A DNA stretch of 64,000 nucleotides, taken from positions 62,001 through 126,000 of the forward strand of contig NZ_JXKM01000006.1 in assembly GCF_001885905.1 (NCBI RefSeq), in the 5' to 3' direction. The translations under genes were made by a program, and so were the position numbers. The notes below the pieces were generated by a model. It was not told the DNA's origin, did not search any database, and worked only from the letters and a program-made list of their open reading frames with translations. Below, piece after piece: positions 40,859 through 49,793 of the stretch (position 1 is its first letter; the number at the start of each line of letters is the position of its first letter). The DNA comes from Enterococcus devriesei (lineage in GTDB: Bacteria > Bacillota > Bacilli > Lactobacillales > Enterococcaceae).

Positions 40859-42187
40859 ATGAAACGAGTAGCGTCCTTTTTATTAATTGCTTTGTGTGGT
40901 ATTAGTTTTAATTTGACAGCTTGTACGCACCATTCATCGGAAAATACACAGGGAAAAACGAAAAAAATAGCTTTATTATTAAATGGTTACAAGCATCGCA
41001 TCCTTTTAGAGGAAAATGCATCATCGCAAGAATTACAGCGGATTTTACCAACGAAATTTAGCATGGAAGACCTGTATCAAAATGAAAAATACTACCGGTT
41101 GCCAACACCGCTTCCGACAGCTGAAGAGTCAGTAGGCAAAGTTGAAGCAGGGGATATTTTATTGTACGGCAATCAAACACTGGTGATTTTTTATCACAGC
41201 TTTGAAACGGAATATCGCTACACCCGAATCGGCCGGTTAGAGTTGACCAAAGAATTGTCTGACCAGTTAGGCACAGCGCAAGTAACAGTTGAAAGAAACG
41301 AAAGTGAGGATGAATCATGTTTAAAAGAAAATTATACATTGAAAAACGGCGTAAAAATTCCTAAGATCGGTTACGGCACTTGGATGATTGAGAACAAACA
41401 AGCGACTGAAAAAGTGTTGGAAGCCATCGAGCTAGGTTATCGCCATATTGATACGGCCCAGGCTTATGGCAATGAAGCAGGTGTAGGAGCGGCACTTCAG
41501 GCGACGAAGGTTCCGCGGGAAGAACTGTTCATTACGACCAAGTTGGCGGCGGAGATAAAAGATTATCAGCAGGCAGTCAACGCAATCGATGAATCGCTGG
41601 AAAAAATGAACTTAGACTATCTTGATTTGATGATTATTCATAGTCCGAAGCCGTGGGCGGATTTTCAAGGGACGAATCATTATTTTGAAGGAAATATTGC
41701 CGCGTGGCGGGCATTAGAAGAAGCGTACCAAGCAGGCAAGTTGCGGGCGATCGGTGTTTCTAATTTTGAAGTGGTAGACCTTGAAAATCTTTTCACTCAT
41801 TCAACGATTCCGCCAATGGTCAATCAAGTCTTAGCCCACATTGGCCAAACGCCTTTTGAGGTGATCGAGTATTCGCAAAAGCACGACGTATTAGTGGAGG
41901 CCTATTCGCCGATTGCTCACGGAGCAATGCTGAAGAGTCAGACGATTACAACTTTAGCGGAGAAATACAACGTCTCGATCCCTCAATTAGCCATTCGCTA
42001 CTGTTTGCAATTAAACCTTTTGCCGCTACCGAAAACGGAGAACCGAGAACACATGCAGGCGAATGCCGAAGTTGATTTCGTGATTTCAACTGAAGACATG
42101 GCGCAACTAAAAGCATTAAGCAGTGATTTTGATTATGGTAAAAGTAACGATACGCCTGTTTTCCGTAAGATTTTAAACGATCGATAA
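40859..42187 (+). CDS. Lipoprotein (cyclophilin-like) fused in frame to an aldo/keto reductase
   Basis: The 442-residue reading frame has two parts. Residues 1-22 are a lipoprotein signal with lipobox LTAC; about 33-150 resemble the cyclophilin-like fold (ILLYGNQTLVIFYHSF). From about 160 it is a complete aldo/keto reductase: NGVKIPKIGYGTW, DTAQAYGNE, ITTKLA, LMIIHSPKP, IGVSNFEV. A reductase using cytosolic NADPH would not function on a lipoprotein. At 41319-41326 the DNA reads ATGTTTAA; with one T less it would be ATGTTAA, ending the lipoprotein and starting the reductase behind its own GTGAGG site. A one-base insertion or base-call error is the likely cause. Confidence 0.8.
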   Translation: MKRVASFLLIALCGISFNLTACTHHSSENTQGKTKKIALLLNGYKHRILLEENASSQELQRILPTKFSMEDLYQNEKYYRLPTPLPTAEESVGKVEAGDILLYGNQTLVIFYHSFETEYRYTRIGRLELTKELSDQLGTAQVTVERNESEDESCLKENYTLKNGVKIPKIGYGTWMIENKQATEKVLEAIELGYRHIDTAQAYGNEAGVGAALQATKVPREELFITTKLAAEIKDYQQAVNAIDESLEKMNLDYLDLMIIHSPKPWADFQGTNHYFEGNIAAWRALEEAYQAGKLRAIGVSNFEVVDLENLFTHSTIPPMVNQVLAHIGQTPFEVIEYSQKHDVLVEAYSPIAHGAMLKSQTITTLAEKYNVSIPQLAIRYCLQLNLLPLPKTENREHMQANAEVDFVISTEDMAQLKALSSDFDYGKSNDTPVFRKILNDR

Positions 42188-42226
42188 TAAAAAAAGGTCT
42201 GTCTCGCTTTTGAGACAGACCTTTTT
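42188..42226. terminator. Bidirectional terminator
   Basis: AAAAAAGGTCTGTCTC and GAGACAGACCTTTTTT with a five-base loop, between the converging reductase and WxL genes. Confidence 0.95.
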
Positions 42227-42261
42227 TGGAGCACATAAAGTTTTTTTGTTTCGTTAATTGA

Positions 42262-43173
42262 TTATTGATTATTACTTGCACCACGGTTGGCGTTAGCGTT
42301 GGCCATGTTTGCTTGCGCGTTGGCGTTGTTGGCTAATGTCCAAACAACATTGGCTTGGTAAACACCTGCTTGAATATTTTCATTTTTATTGATGGTCAAG
42401 GTTGTTCCTTTTTGATCCACCATAACTTTTGTCGTATCTAAGCCCGTGCCTTTAGCAGCCATTAAGACAGATTTAGCTTCACCGTTCATGCTGCTTAGAC
42501 TAGTAGAAGTGCCGGCGACGCCGTTATCGCCCATCAATTTTAGATTCAAAGTTGCATCTAATGTGTCGCCAGCTTTATCGGTCAGTGGGGTAATGGCTGC
42601 AAATAGTGACCAGCCCATGCTTTTATCGCTCATTGTTTTGTCATTGATTTCGACTAGCCCATCTTGATTGCCGTCAAAGGCCATTTTTTCAGCGCTGGTA
42701 CCTTTTTCGACTTTATAACTGTCAGCCATTAAGGTCACATTGCCTTTTTTAATATCTTCCTTCTTAGTACCACTGAAGGCGATGTTTGGTACACCATCTA
42801 AACGTAACGTTGCTTTTTCAGGTTGCTCGCCAGCTTTGGCAGGTTCTAATTCAAAGGTCGTTCCTTTTGAAGTTTTCGAAACTTTTACTTGAATCGTTGA
42901 GGTAGCCCCAGCGGCACTGGTTCCAACCCGAGGTCCGATGTAGGTTGAACCACCTGAAAAATAACCTTTATTTGCTTCAGGCATTGAGATATTGTATTTC
43001 TTTGCCATCGTGCTGCTAAGCGCTGCGCCCATTGGATTGCGGGTTTCTTTGGCGCCTGCAGTAAAGTTTGCGGCAGCGTGAGCGGTGGTTGAGTTCGTAT
43101 TAATGAATCCTCCTAATGCGATGCTGCTCAAGGCAGTTACGACTGCCACGGTTCCAAATTTTCTTGCGTTCAT
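42262..43173 (-). CDS. WxL-domain surface protein
   Basis: A 303-residue secreted protein with a signal peptide (VVTALSSIALGGF, cleavage near AHA-A). The C-terminal half holds the two WxL motifs, GWSLFA and VVWTLANN, which bind such proteins to peptidoglycan without a covalent anchor. The tail is Asn/Ala-rich. WxL proteins occur in enterococci and related bacteria. Usually they come in clusters with DUF916 and LPXTG partners; none is adjacent here. AAAGGAGT precedes the ATG. Confidence 0.88.
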   Translation of the reverse strand: MNARKFGTVAVVTALSSIALGGFINTNSTTAHAAANFTAGAKETRNPMGAALSSTMAKKYNISMPEANKGYFSGGSTYIGPRVGTSAAGATSTIQVKVSKTSKGTTFELEPAKAGEQPEKATLRLDGVPNIAFSGTKKEDIKKGNVTLMADSYKVEKGTSAEKMAFDGNQDGLVEINDKTMSDKSMGWSLFAAITPLTDKAGDTLDATLNLKLMGDNGVAGTSTSLSSMNGEAKSVLMAAKGTGLDTTKVMVDQKGTTLTINKNENIQAGVYQANVVWTLANNANAQANMANANANRGASNNQ

Positions 43174-43519
43174 AGTAAAGACTCCTTTTTTTGATTGGTT
43201 GCTCTTAACGGGTATAAATGTACGTCAGAGAACATAAAAAAACAAAGCAGCTGTTTCTTAAGTAAAACCTAACTAGTGAAAAATCAAATAAAAAAAATCG
43301 TTAAACGAGTGATTATAGTTATTTTTGGTCAAAAACAAACAAAATAATCTTGGATAATTGAATCGGAAATGAGTCGTTTTTTATTTGCTAGATCTTTTCA
43401 ATTAAGCATTTTTAGAAAGTTAGTTAAGGATCAGTTAAGACTTATTTTAAGCTAAATTATGAGTTAATTGAGTGCTTTTTTTGAACGTCTGGATTAGTAT
43501 AGGGCGTGAGGTGTAAGCA
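43174..43519. promoter_or_regulatory. Intergenic region with 11-base direct repeats
   Basis: AGTTAAG occurs at 43422-43428 and 43433-43439, exactly 11 bases apart, with AGTTAG just before and AGTTAAT further down. Direct repeats spaced at one helix turn are usual for OmpR/PhoB-type response regulators, so these may be autoregulatory sites for the regulator at 43520. The rest of the 346 bases is AT-rich and shows no gene. Confidence 0.5.
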
Positions 43520-44209
43520 ATGCAAAAAATATTAGTTGTAGACGATGAAAAAGCGATCCTAGAAATCGTTTCCCGTTATTTAGCACGAGAGGGCTACAAA
43601 GTTTTCGCTGCTAATAATGGTAAAGAGGCGCTAGCGTTCTTTGAAAAGGAAACATTAGATTTGATTATTACCGATATCATGATGCCTGAAATGGACGGTT
43701 ATGACTTCATTGAAAAGGTACTGGAAAAGGCTGATGATACGCCTTTTATTTTTGTCAGTGCTAAAGATCAAGAGAAAGACAAAATATTTTCTTTGACTTT
43801 GGGGGCAGATGATTTTATCACAAAACCTTTTAGTCCAAGAGAATTGACCTTAAGAGTGAAGAATATTTTGCGTCGGGTCGGCAGTCAAGAAGAGCGTAAA
43901 GAAAATACGATTGAAGCAGGTCCGTTTAAAATAGATGAAGATAAATTTCAAGCGACACTATACGATCATTCCTTAGATTTATCTATTAAGGAGTTTCAAT
44001 TGCTGTTATTATTCTTACGCGATATAGGTAAAGTATTTCCAAAGTCTGAGTTATATGAAAAAATTTGGCAATCGGAATATTTTGATGACGCCAATACTTT
44101 AAATGTTCATATTCATAGTTTAAGAGAAAAATTAGCGACGACCGCCGATGGATTGCCTTACCCGCATATCCAAACGGTCTGGGGCTTAGGCTATAAAATG
44201 GAGGAGTAA
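43520..44209 (+). CDS. OmpR-family response regulator
   Basis: A 229-residue protein: receiver domain with the phosphoacceptor in LIITDIMMPEMDG and the conserved Lys in FITKPFSPREL, then a winged-helix DNA-binding domain ending NVHIHSLREKL, VWGLGYKMEE. The ribosome site GCGTGAGG precedes the ATG. The sensor kinase gene starts two bases after its stop. The target genes are unknown; the alkaline phosphatase downstream is one candidate. Confidence 0.92.
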   Translation: MQKILVVDDEKAILEIVSRYLAREGYKVFAANNGKEALAFFEKETLDLIITDIMMPEMDGYDFIEKVLEKADDTPFIFVSAKDQEKDKIFSLTLGADDFITKPFSPRELTLRVKNILRRVGSQEERKENTIEAGPFKIDEDKFQATLYDHSLDLSIKEFQLLLLFLRDIGKVFPKSELYEKIWQSEYFDDANTLNVHIHSLREKLATTADGLPYPHIQTVWGLGYKMEE

Positions 44210-44211
44210 GC

Positions 44212-45270
44212 ATGAAGTTAAGAGATATGATGATTCTGTCCTTTCTGTCTTCCAGCTTAGTGGTCATCGTGATCGTTTGGTTTAGTATCCGTAAGATGTA
44301 TCTGACCGACCAAGATGGTTACTTGATCATCGCGATTACCATTTTGGCGAATATTTTAGGTGCGGCGTTGGGGCTTTTCTTATTGCGAAATACCTTCCAT
44401 TCGTTAAATAAATTAAGTAAGCAAACCAAAGTCATCAAAGAAAATCAATTCACCAAGATTCATTTGCAGCACGCCCCTAAGGAATTACAGACACTGGCGG
44501 AGGATTTCAATGAAATGGTCACCGCGCTAGCCGACAGTTTTAACGCTTTAGAAAAAAGTGAACAGGATAAGAGTAATCTAGTGGCACAGTTAGGCCATGA
44601 CATCAAAACACCGATTACCGCTATCAAAAATCAAATCGAAGCGATCCAAGATGGCATCATCGCCAAATCAGAAATTGATCAAACCTTAAATCAGATGGCG
44701 TATCAAATCGAACGTTTGACCGCCTTGACCAAGCAATTGATGGAAGTCTCGATCATGGAAAAAAATTCCCTAAAAGGCCCTCAAAATAAGGAGCAGAAAA
44801 TTTGGTTGGACCAGTTTTTGTTGACCCTTTTAGCTAGCTTTGAATACATATTAAAAAAGAAAAAGCAGCAACTTAAGCTAGAAATTGATGCAAAGGTAAC
44901 GACGTTGATCACGGATGAGGGAAAATTAAACCGAATCTTGACCAATTTAATTGAAAATGCCAGTAAATATTCTGGGGAGCAGACAACGATTTATTTGAAA
45001 ATCACCGCTGTAGCTGACCGAGTCATTTTTTCTGTCACGGATGAGGGCAGCGGAATTCGTCCAGAAGATCAAGCCAAAATCTTCGACCGTCTTTATCGGG
45101 TAGAAAAATCCCGTAATCCCGAAACAGGAGGCTCTGGTTTAGGACTATATATCAGCAAAAATTTGGCGGAACAATTAAATGGCCGTTTAGAAGTAGAGAG
45201 TGACTTTGGAAAGGGCAGTATTTTCCGTTTAACTTTATCAACGGAACCAGAAAAAGCAATGCCCGTGTAA
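44212..45270 (+). CDS. Sensor histidine kinase
   Basis: A 352-residue kinase with two closely spaced membrane helices (about 8-26 and 37-58) and only about ten residues outside, so it probably senses within the membrane or with a partner. A HAMP-like linker follows, then the H box AQLGHDIKTPITAIKNQ (His129), the N box NLIENASKYS, and G boxes DEGSGI and GGSGLGLYISK. It forms a two-component pair with the regulator upstream. GGAGG overlaps the end of that gene. Confidence 0.92.
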   Translation: MKLRDMMILSFLSSSLVVIVIVWFSIRKMYLTDQDGYLIIAITILANILGAALGLFLLRNTFHSLNKLSKQTKVIKENQFTKIHLQHAPKELQTLAEDFNEMVTALADSFNALEKSEQDKSNLVAQLGHDIKTPITAIKNQIEAIQDGIIAKSEIDQTLNQMAYQIERLTALTKQLMEVSIMEKNSLKGPQNKEQKIWLDQFLLTLLASFEYILKKKKQQLKLEIDAKVTTLITDEGKLNRILTNLIENASKYSGEQTTIYLKITAVADRVIFSVTDEGSGIRPEDQAKIFDRLYRVEKSRNPETGGSGLGLYISKNLAEQLNGRLEVESDFGKGSIFRLTLSTEPEKAMPV

Positions 45271-45288
45271 AACGAGCGCTGCTTTTTT

Positions 45289-45882
45289 CTATAGAATACT
45301 TAAATTTGTCGCTGGATCAATGATGTCTTCCAGTTGAAATTGCTGATCTTCGTAAGCCAAAGTGAAAATCGCACAATTAGGAAATGCGCGGACTAAATCC
45401 TGTTTCTCCTTCTGCCAAATCGTCTGCAAAAAACTAATACAAGCACCGTTATGAGAGACCGCTAAAACCGTCTGATGATCATCTTGCTCCATGATTTGGT
45501 GGAGGGCTTTGGTCATTCTTGTTTGAACTTGGACCATCGATTCGCCACCAAATTGTAAATAAAAAGAATCAAAATATTCCTGTCCTTGCGGTTGTAAAAA
45601 TTGCTGCTCACCTTCAAAAGAACCAAACCCCATCTCCTTCAATGCTTTGAGACGCTGATAATTTTGACTGCCAGAAACGATCTCCAAAGTATCGCTGGCC
45701 CGTTCTTGGGTAGATGAGTAAAGATGATCGAAAGCTATGTTGTTTTCTTTGAAATAGTCCTTTGCCCGTCTTGCTTGTTGGATTCCTTTTTCGGTTAAGG
45801 GGGAATCACAAGCCCCTTGAACTTTTTTTAATTGATTAAACAACGTTTCCCCATGACGCATTAAAAATAATTTTTTCTTCAT
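45289..45882 (-). CDS. Histidine phosphatase (phosphoglycerate mutase-like)
   Basis: A 197-residue protein with the phosphohistidine motif LMRHGETLFN, the later VSHNGACISFL and a conserved Glu in LKEMGFGSFEG. Family members of this size are usually sugar-phosphate phosphatases rather than glycolytic mutases. CGGAGG precedes the ATG. It converges on the kinase gene with 18 bases between. Confidence 0.88.
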   Translation of the reverse strand: MKKKLFLMRHGETLFNQLKKVQGACDSPLTEKGIQQARRAKDYFKENNIAFDHLYSSTQERASDTLEIVSGSQNYQRLKALKEMGFGSFEGEQQFLQPQGQEYFDSFYLQFGGESMVQVQTRMTKALHQIMEQDDHQTVLAVSHNGACISFLQTIWQKEKQDLVRAFPNCAIFTLAYEDQQFQLEDIIDPATNLSIL

Positions 45883-46015
45883 TTTTTATCCTCCGTTGTT
45901 TCATTAACTCAATACTAGCAAATAAAGAATGAAAACGCATCAAAATTTGGAAAAGGATCAGTAAATGCTGATTTAAGACATAAGTCCACAAAATAAAAAA
46001 ACAGATTGCATAAAA

Positions 46016-46060
46016 AGAAAGCGGTTGCAACGGAATATCGACTATGCTACATTGGATATA
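46016..46060 (+). promoter_or_regulatory. cre-like box and promoter of the orphan antiterminator leader
   Basis: AGAAAGCGGTTGCA (46016-46029) matches the cre consensus at 13 of 14 positions and overlaps a -35 TTGCAA; 17 bases later is TACATT. A transcript from here would enter the antiterminator element at 46061. Confidence 0.6.
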
Positions 46061-46133
46061 GGATCGTTACTGAAGAAGGCGACACCGAATGATGTAAGTA
46101 ATTACATTTATTTGGTGTCGCTTTTATTTTTTT
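46061..46133 (+). promoter_or_regulatory. BglG/LicT-type antiterminator (RAT) overlapping a terminator
   Basis: GGATCGTTACTG (46061-46072) followed by AAGGCGACACC (46076-46086) resembles the ribonucleic antiterminator recognised by BglG/LicT proteins, though three bases shorter than usual. Its 3' half is the left arm of a long hairpin, GCGACACC with GGTGTCGC (46079-46121) plus an inner TGTAA/TTACA stem, followed by TTTTATTTTTTT. This mutually exclusive layout is that of beta-glucoside operon leaders. Confidence 0.65.
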
Positions 46134-46292
46134 GAGTTCTATCCCTTCGGTACACCTATTGCAATTCACCTGCTGCTGTATTATCCAATGAAGTAAAAAG
46201 CTCACCGTTACTGTCCCGTTTTACATTTTTTCAGAAAGAACCATCAAGTACTTGAAAACCACATTAAAACTTAGGAAAAGGAAAGGACGATC
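46134..46292 (+). other. Non-coding stretch behind the antiterminator leader
   Basis: No gene is seen between the leader terminator and the alkaline phosphatase. One short open stretch (46134-46196) ends at a TAA and has no start. It may be spacer or the remnant of a lost beta-glucoside gene. Confidence 0.4.
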
Positions 46293-47750
46293 ATGAAAAA
46301 TAAAAAGTGGATTAGTTTAATGATATTGGCAGCCATCGGCTTGTCGGGCTGCAGTACCGCCAGCTCAGAATCAGCAAAAAAGGAGACAGAAACAAAACAG
46401 CCCAAGTATGTCTTTTATTTTATCGGCGACGGGATGGGTGCCTCCCATAGAGGATTAGCAGAAAACTATATGCAGTGGAAAAATCAAGATGCAAATTACA
46501 AGTTGTCCATGAATCAAATGCCGGTAACGGCTAACGTTACGACAAATTCTTTATCCAGTACGATTACGGATTCGGCTGCGGCTGGAACGGCCTTAAGTAC
46601 CGGTATCAAGACGGCTACTGGTGTGATCGGAATGGATGGGAAGGGAAAGGACAACTATACGACCATTCTTGAGTCCATGCAAAAAGACGGCTACGGTGTT
46701 GGAATGGCTACGACTGTTTCTATTACGCATGCAACGCCTGCCGCATTCGGAGCTCACGTACCTGATCGAAATGACGAGGTAACGATTGCTGATCAATACT
46801 TAAAAGCCGATTATGACTATTTAGCAGGCGGCGGTGCCCAGTATTTTCAAACGAAGGATGCAGGTGGGAAACGTGAGGATGGCAAAGACCTGGCTAAAGC
46901 GTTTGGAGAACAAGGCTACGACGTAGATAGCAGTTTAAAAGATTTTGAAGAGACAGATTTCACTAAGACCGATAAATACTTAGGAATCTATGAGCCAAAG
47001 TATTTAACGGACGTAATCACTCAGAAAAACGTTGAAAAAACATCACCGACCTTGGCTGAAATGGTCAAAGGTGGAATCGATGTCCTTTCCCAAAATAACA
47101 AAGGCTTTTTCATGATGGTGGAAGGCGGTTATATTGATGGTGCGGCCCATAATAATGATACGCCGGCAGTACTGAATGAGGTTCTTTCTTTTGAAGAATC
47201 TGTTGCGGAAGCCAAAAAATTCTATGACAAACATCCTGATGAAACGTTGATTCTGGTAACAGCAGATCATGAAACGGGCGGATTAAGTCTCGGTTATAAT
47301 TCTTATAAAATGGATTTCGAAGCAGTCGATCGGGTGAAATCTTCATTCGGAAATACAATGGAATCCTACATTGAGAAGAAGGATTACGATGGATTGTATC
47401 ATGCAATGGAAAAGGAATGGCAGGTCAAGTTATCTGATGATGACAAAGCGTTAGTCCAAAATCGCTTAAACACCTTTCCAATCGCTGATTTAATGGCAGA
47501 TATGGGGATTCCTGAATCAGAAAAAGAAAAAGCTGAGGGTATGAAGCATATGATGGGAATTGGTGGCTACGCGGCTTCACCGATCCTTTCAAAGGAAACA
47601 AAAATCGCCTGGACGACGCAAGCCCATACTGCGGAAACTGTTCCGCTTACTGCGATTGGAGTCGGTAGCAAGGACTTTGGTGAGTGTGAAGACAATACAG
47701 ACATTCCTCAGACGCTTGCGGAAATTATGGATGTGAAAATCGGGAAGTGA
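46293..47750 (+). CDS. phoA: Alkaline phosphatase, lipoprotein
   Basis: A 485-residue enzyme. The signal ends in lipobox LSGC (Cys20), so it is anchored to the outer face of the membrane. Alkaline phosphatase motifs are FYFIGDGMG, the nucleophile in ITDSAAAGTALSTG (Ser94), VEGGYIDGAAHNND, VTADHETGG and TTQAHTAETVPL. It releases phosphate from external esters using two zinc ions and magnesium. GGAAAGG precedes the ATG. The nearest upstream promoter found is the one feeding the antiterminator element; no clear Pho box was seen. Confidence 0.92.
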   Translation: MKNKKWISLMILAAIGLSGCSTASSESAKKETETKQPKYVFYFIGDGMGASHRGLAENYMQWKNQDANYKLSMNQMPVTANVTTNSLSSTITDSAAAGTALSTGIKTATGVIGMDGKGKDNYTTILESMQKDGYGVGMATTVSITHATPAAFGAHVPDRNDEVTIADQYLKADYDYLAGGGAQYFQTKDAGGKREDGKDLAKAFGEQGYDVDSSLKDFEETDFTKTDKYLGIYEPKYLTDVITQKNVEKTSPTLAEMVKGGIDVLSQNNKGFFMMVEGGYIDGAAHNNDTPAVLNEVLSFEESVAEAKKFYDKHPDETLILVTADHETGGLSLGYNSYKMDFEAVDRVKSSFGNTMESYIEKKDYDGLYHAMEKEWQVKLSDDDKALVQNRLNTFPIADLMADMGIPESEKEKAEGMKHMMGIGGYAASPILSKETKIAWTTQAHTAETVPLTAIGVGSKDFGECEDNTDIPQTLAEIMDVKIGK

Positions 47751-48134
47751 TCTGAAAAATAATTTTATAAAGCGATAATCAAGACATAGCGCCTAAAAAA
47801 GTGTACAGAGCTGCAGCAGGATCAGGGAATTGCTGGACAAGTATTGTTGTCCTTAAAAAAATAGAGGTCGTTTAACTAATTTAGGAGAGCGGCCTATCAA
47901 ATCATAGCTGAAATTTATCAAAAGCGAAAATGATCTAACTAAAGATTCGGTAGAATGGAAACATTCAAACCGAATCTTTTTAATAAAATGAAAAAAATTA
48001 CAAAAATCATGATTACCCGGGGAATATGGGCTGAAATCTGATTAATAATAAGAACGATTGATTCGCGATCCGGTCTTCATGTACCACGCATTAAATAACT
48101 AAATGAAGTGCCAAATACTTCGTTTTTTCGGTTT
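47751..48134. other. Gene-free stretch
   Basis: About 380 bases with no convincing coding frame. It holds a terminator (47941-47983), a GGACAA/TTGTCC hairpin (47835-47852) and a short GAAGT/ACTTC stem followed by GTTTTTT (48104-48127). Confidence 0.6.
47941..47983 (+). terminator. Terminator downstream of the alkaline phosphatase
   Basis: AAAGATTCGGT and ACCGAATCTTT with an inner GAATG/CATTC pairing, ending in T5. Confidence 0.85.
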
Positions 48135-48173
48135 GGAAAGCGGTTGCCTTTCCTGCTGGGGGAGTGCTATAAT
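48135..48173 (+). promoter_or_regulatory. cre-like box and promoter of the 6-phospho-beta-glucosidase gene
   Basis: GGAAAGCGGTTGCC (48135-48148) matches cre at 12 of 14 positions and overlaps the -35 TTGCCT (48144-48149); 18 bases later lies a perfect TATAAT (48168-48173). Confidence 0.75.
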
Positions 48174-48194
48174 TCTTATAGAAATAAATACAAT

Positions 48195-48271
48195 GGATAG
48201 TGATTGCATGTAGCAAGCTAAACCTGTTAACAAATGGAGCGTTCTGAACGCTTATTTGTTGGCAGGTTTTT
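48195..48271 (+). promoter_or_regulatory. BglG/LicT-type antiterminator and terminator
   Basis: The RAT spans 48195-48224, beginning GGATAGTGATTGC and ending GCAAGCTAAACC. Its last bases start the terminator stem AACCTGTTAACAAATGGAGCGTT with AACGCTTATTTGTTGGCAGGTT, followed by T5. Without an active antiterminator protein, transcription should stop before the glucosidase gene. No BglG/LicT gene lies in this window. Confidence 0.88.
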
Positions 48272-48280
48272 GACGTTTAG

Positions 48281-49744
<1,464 letters not shown>

Positions 49745-49787
49745 AAAAAAGATGGACACCTTAAAGCCGAGGGTCCATCTTTTTTTA
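49745..49787. terminator. Bidirectional terminator
   Basis: AAAGATGGAC and GTCCATCTTT with A and T runs on the two sides, between the converging glucosidase and MFS genes. Confidence 0.9.
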
Positions 49788-49793
49788 TTCAAC

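Noticed and set aside
41319-41366. Separate short gene starting ATGTTTAAAAG
   Set aside because: This frame closes after about 15 codons; it is the out-of-frame trace of the proposed one-base insertion before the reductase.
45271-45290. Terminator between the kinase and histidine phosphatase genes
   Set aside because: Only a short AGCGCT palindrome and a T run are present; the stem is too weak to claim.
46134-46196. Remnant coding segment after the orphan RAT
   Set aside because: The open stretch is only about 20 codons with no start and no recognisable PTS or glycosidase motif; recorded only as spacer.
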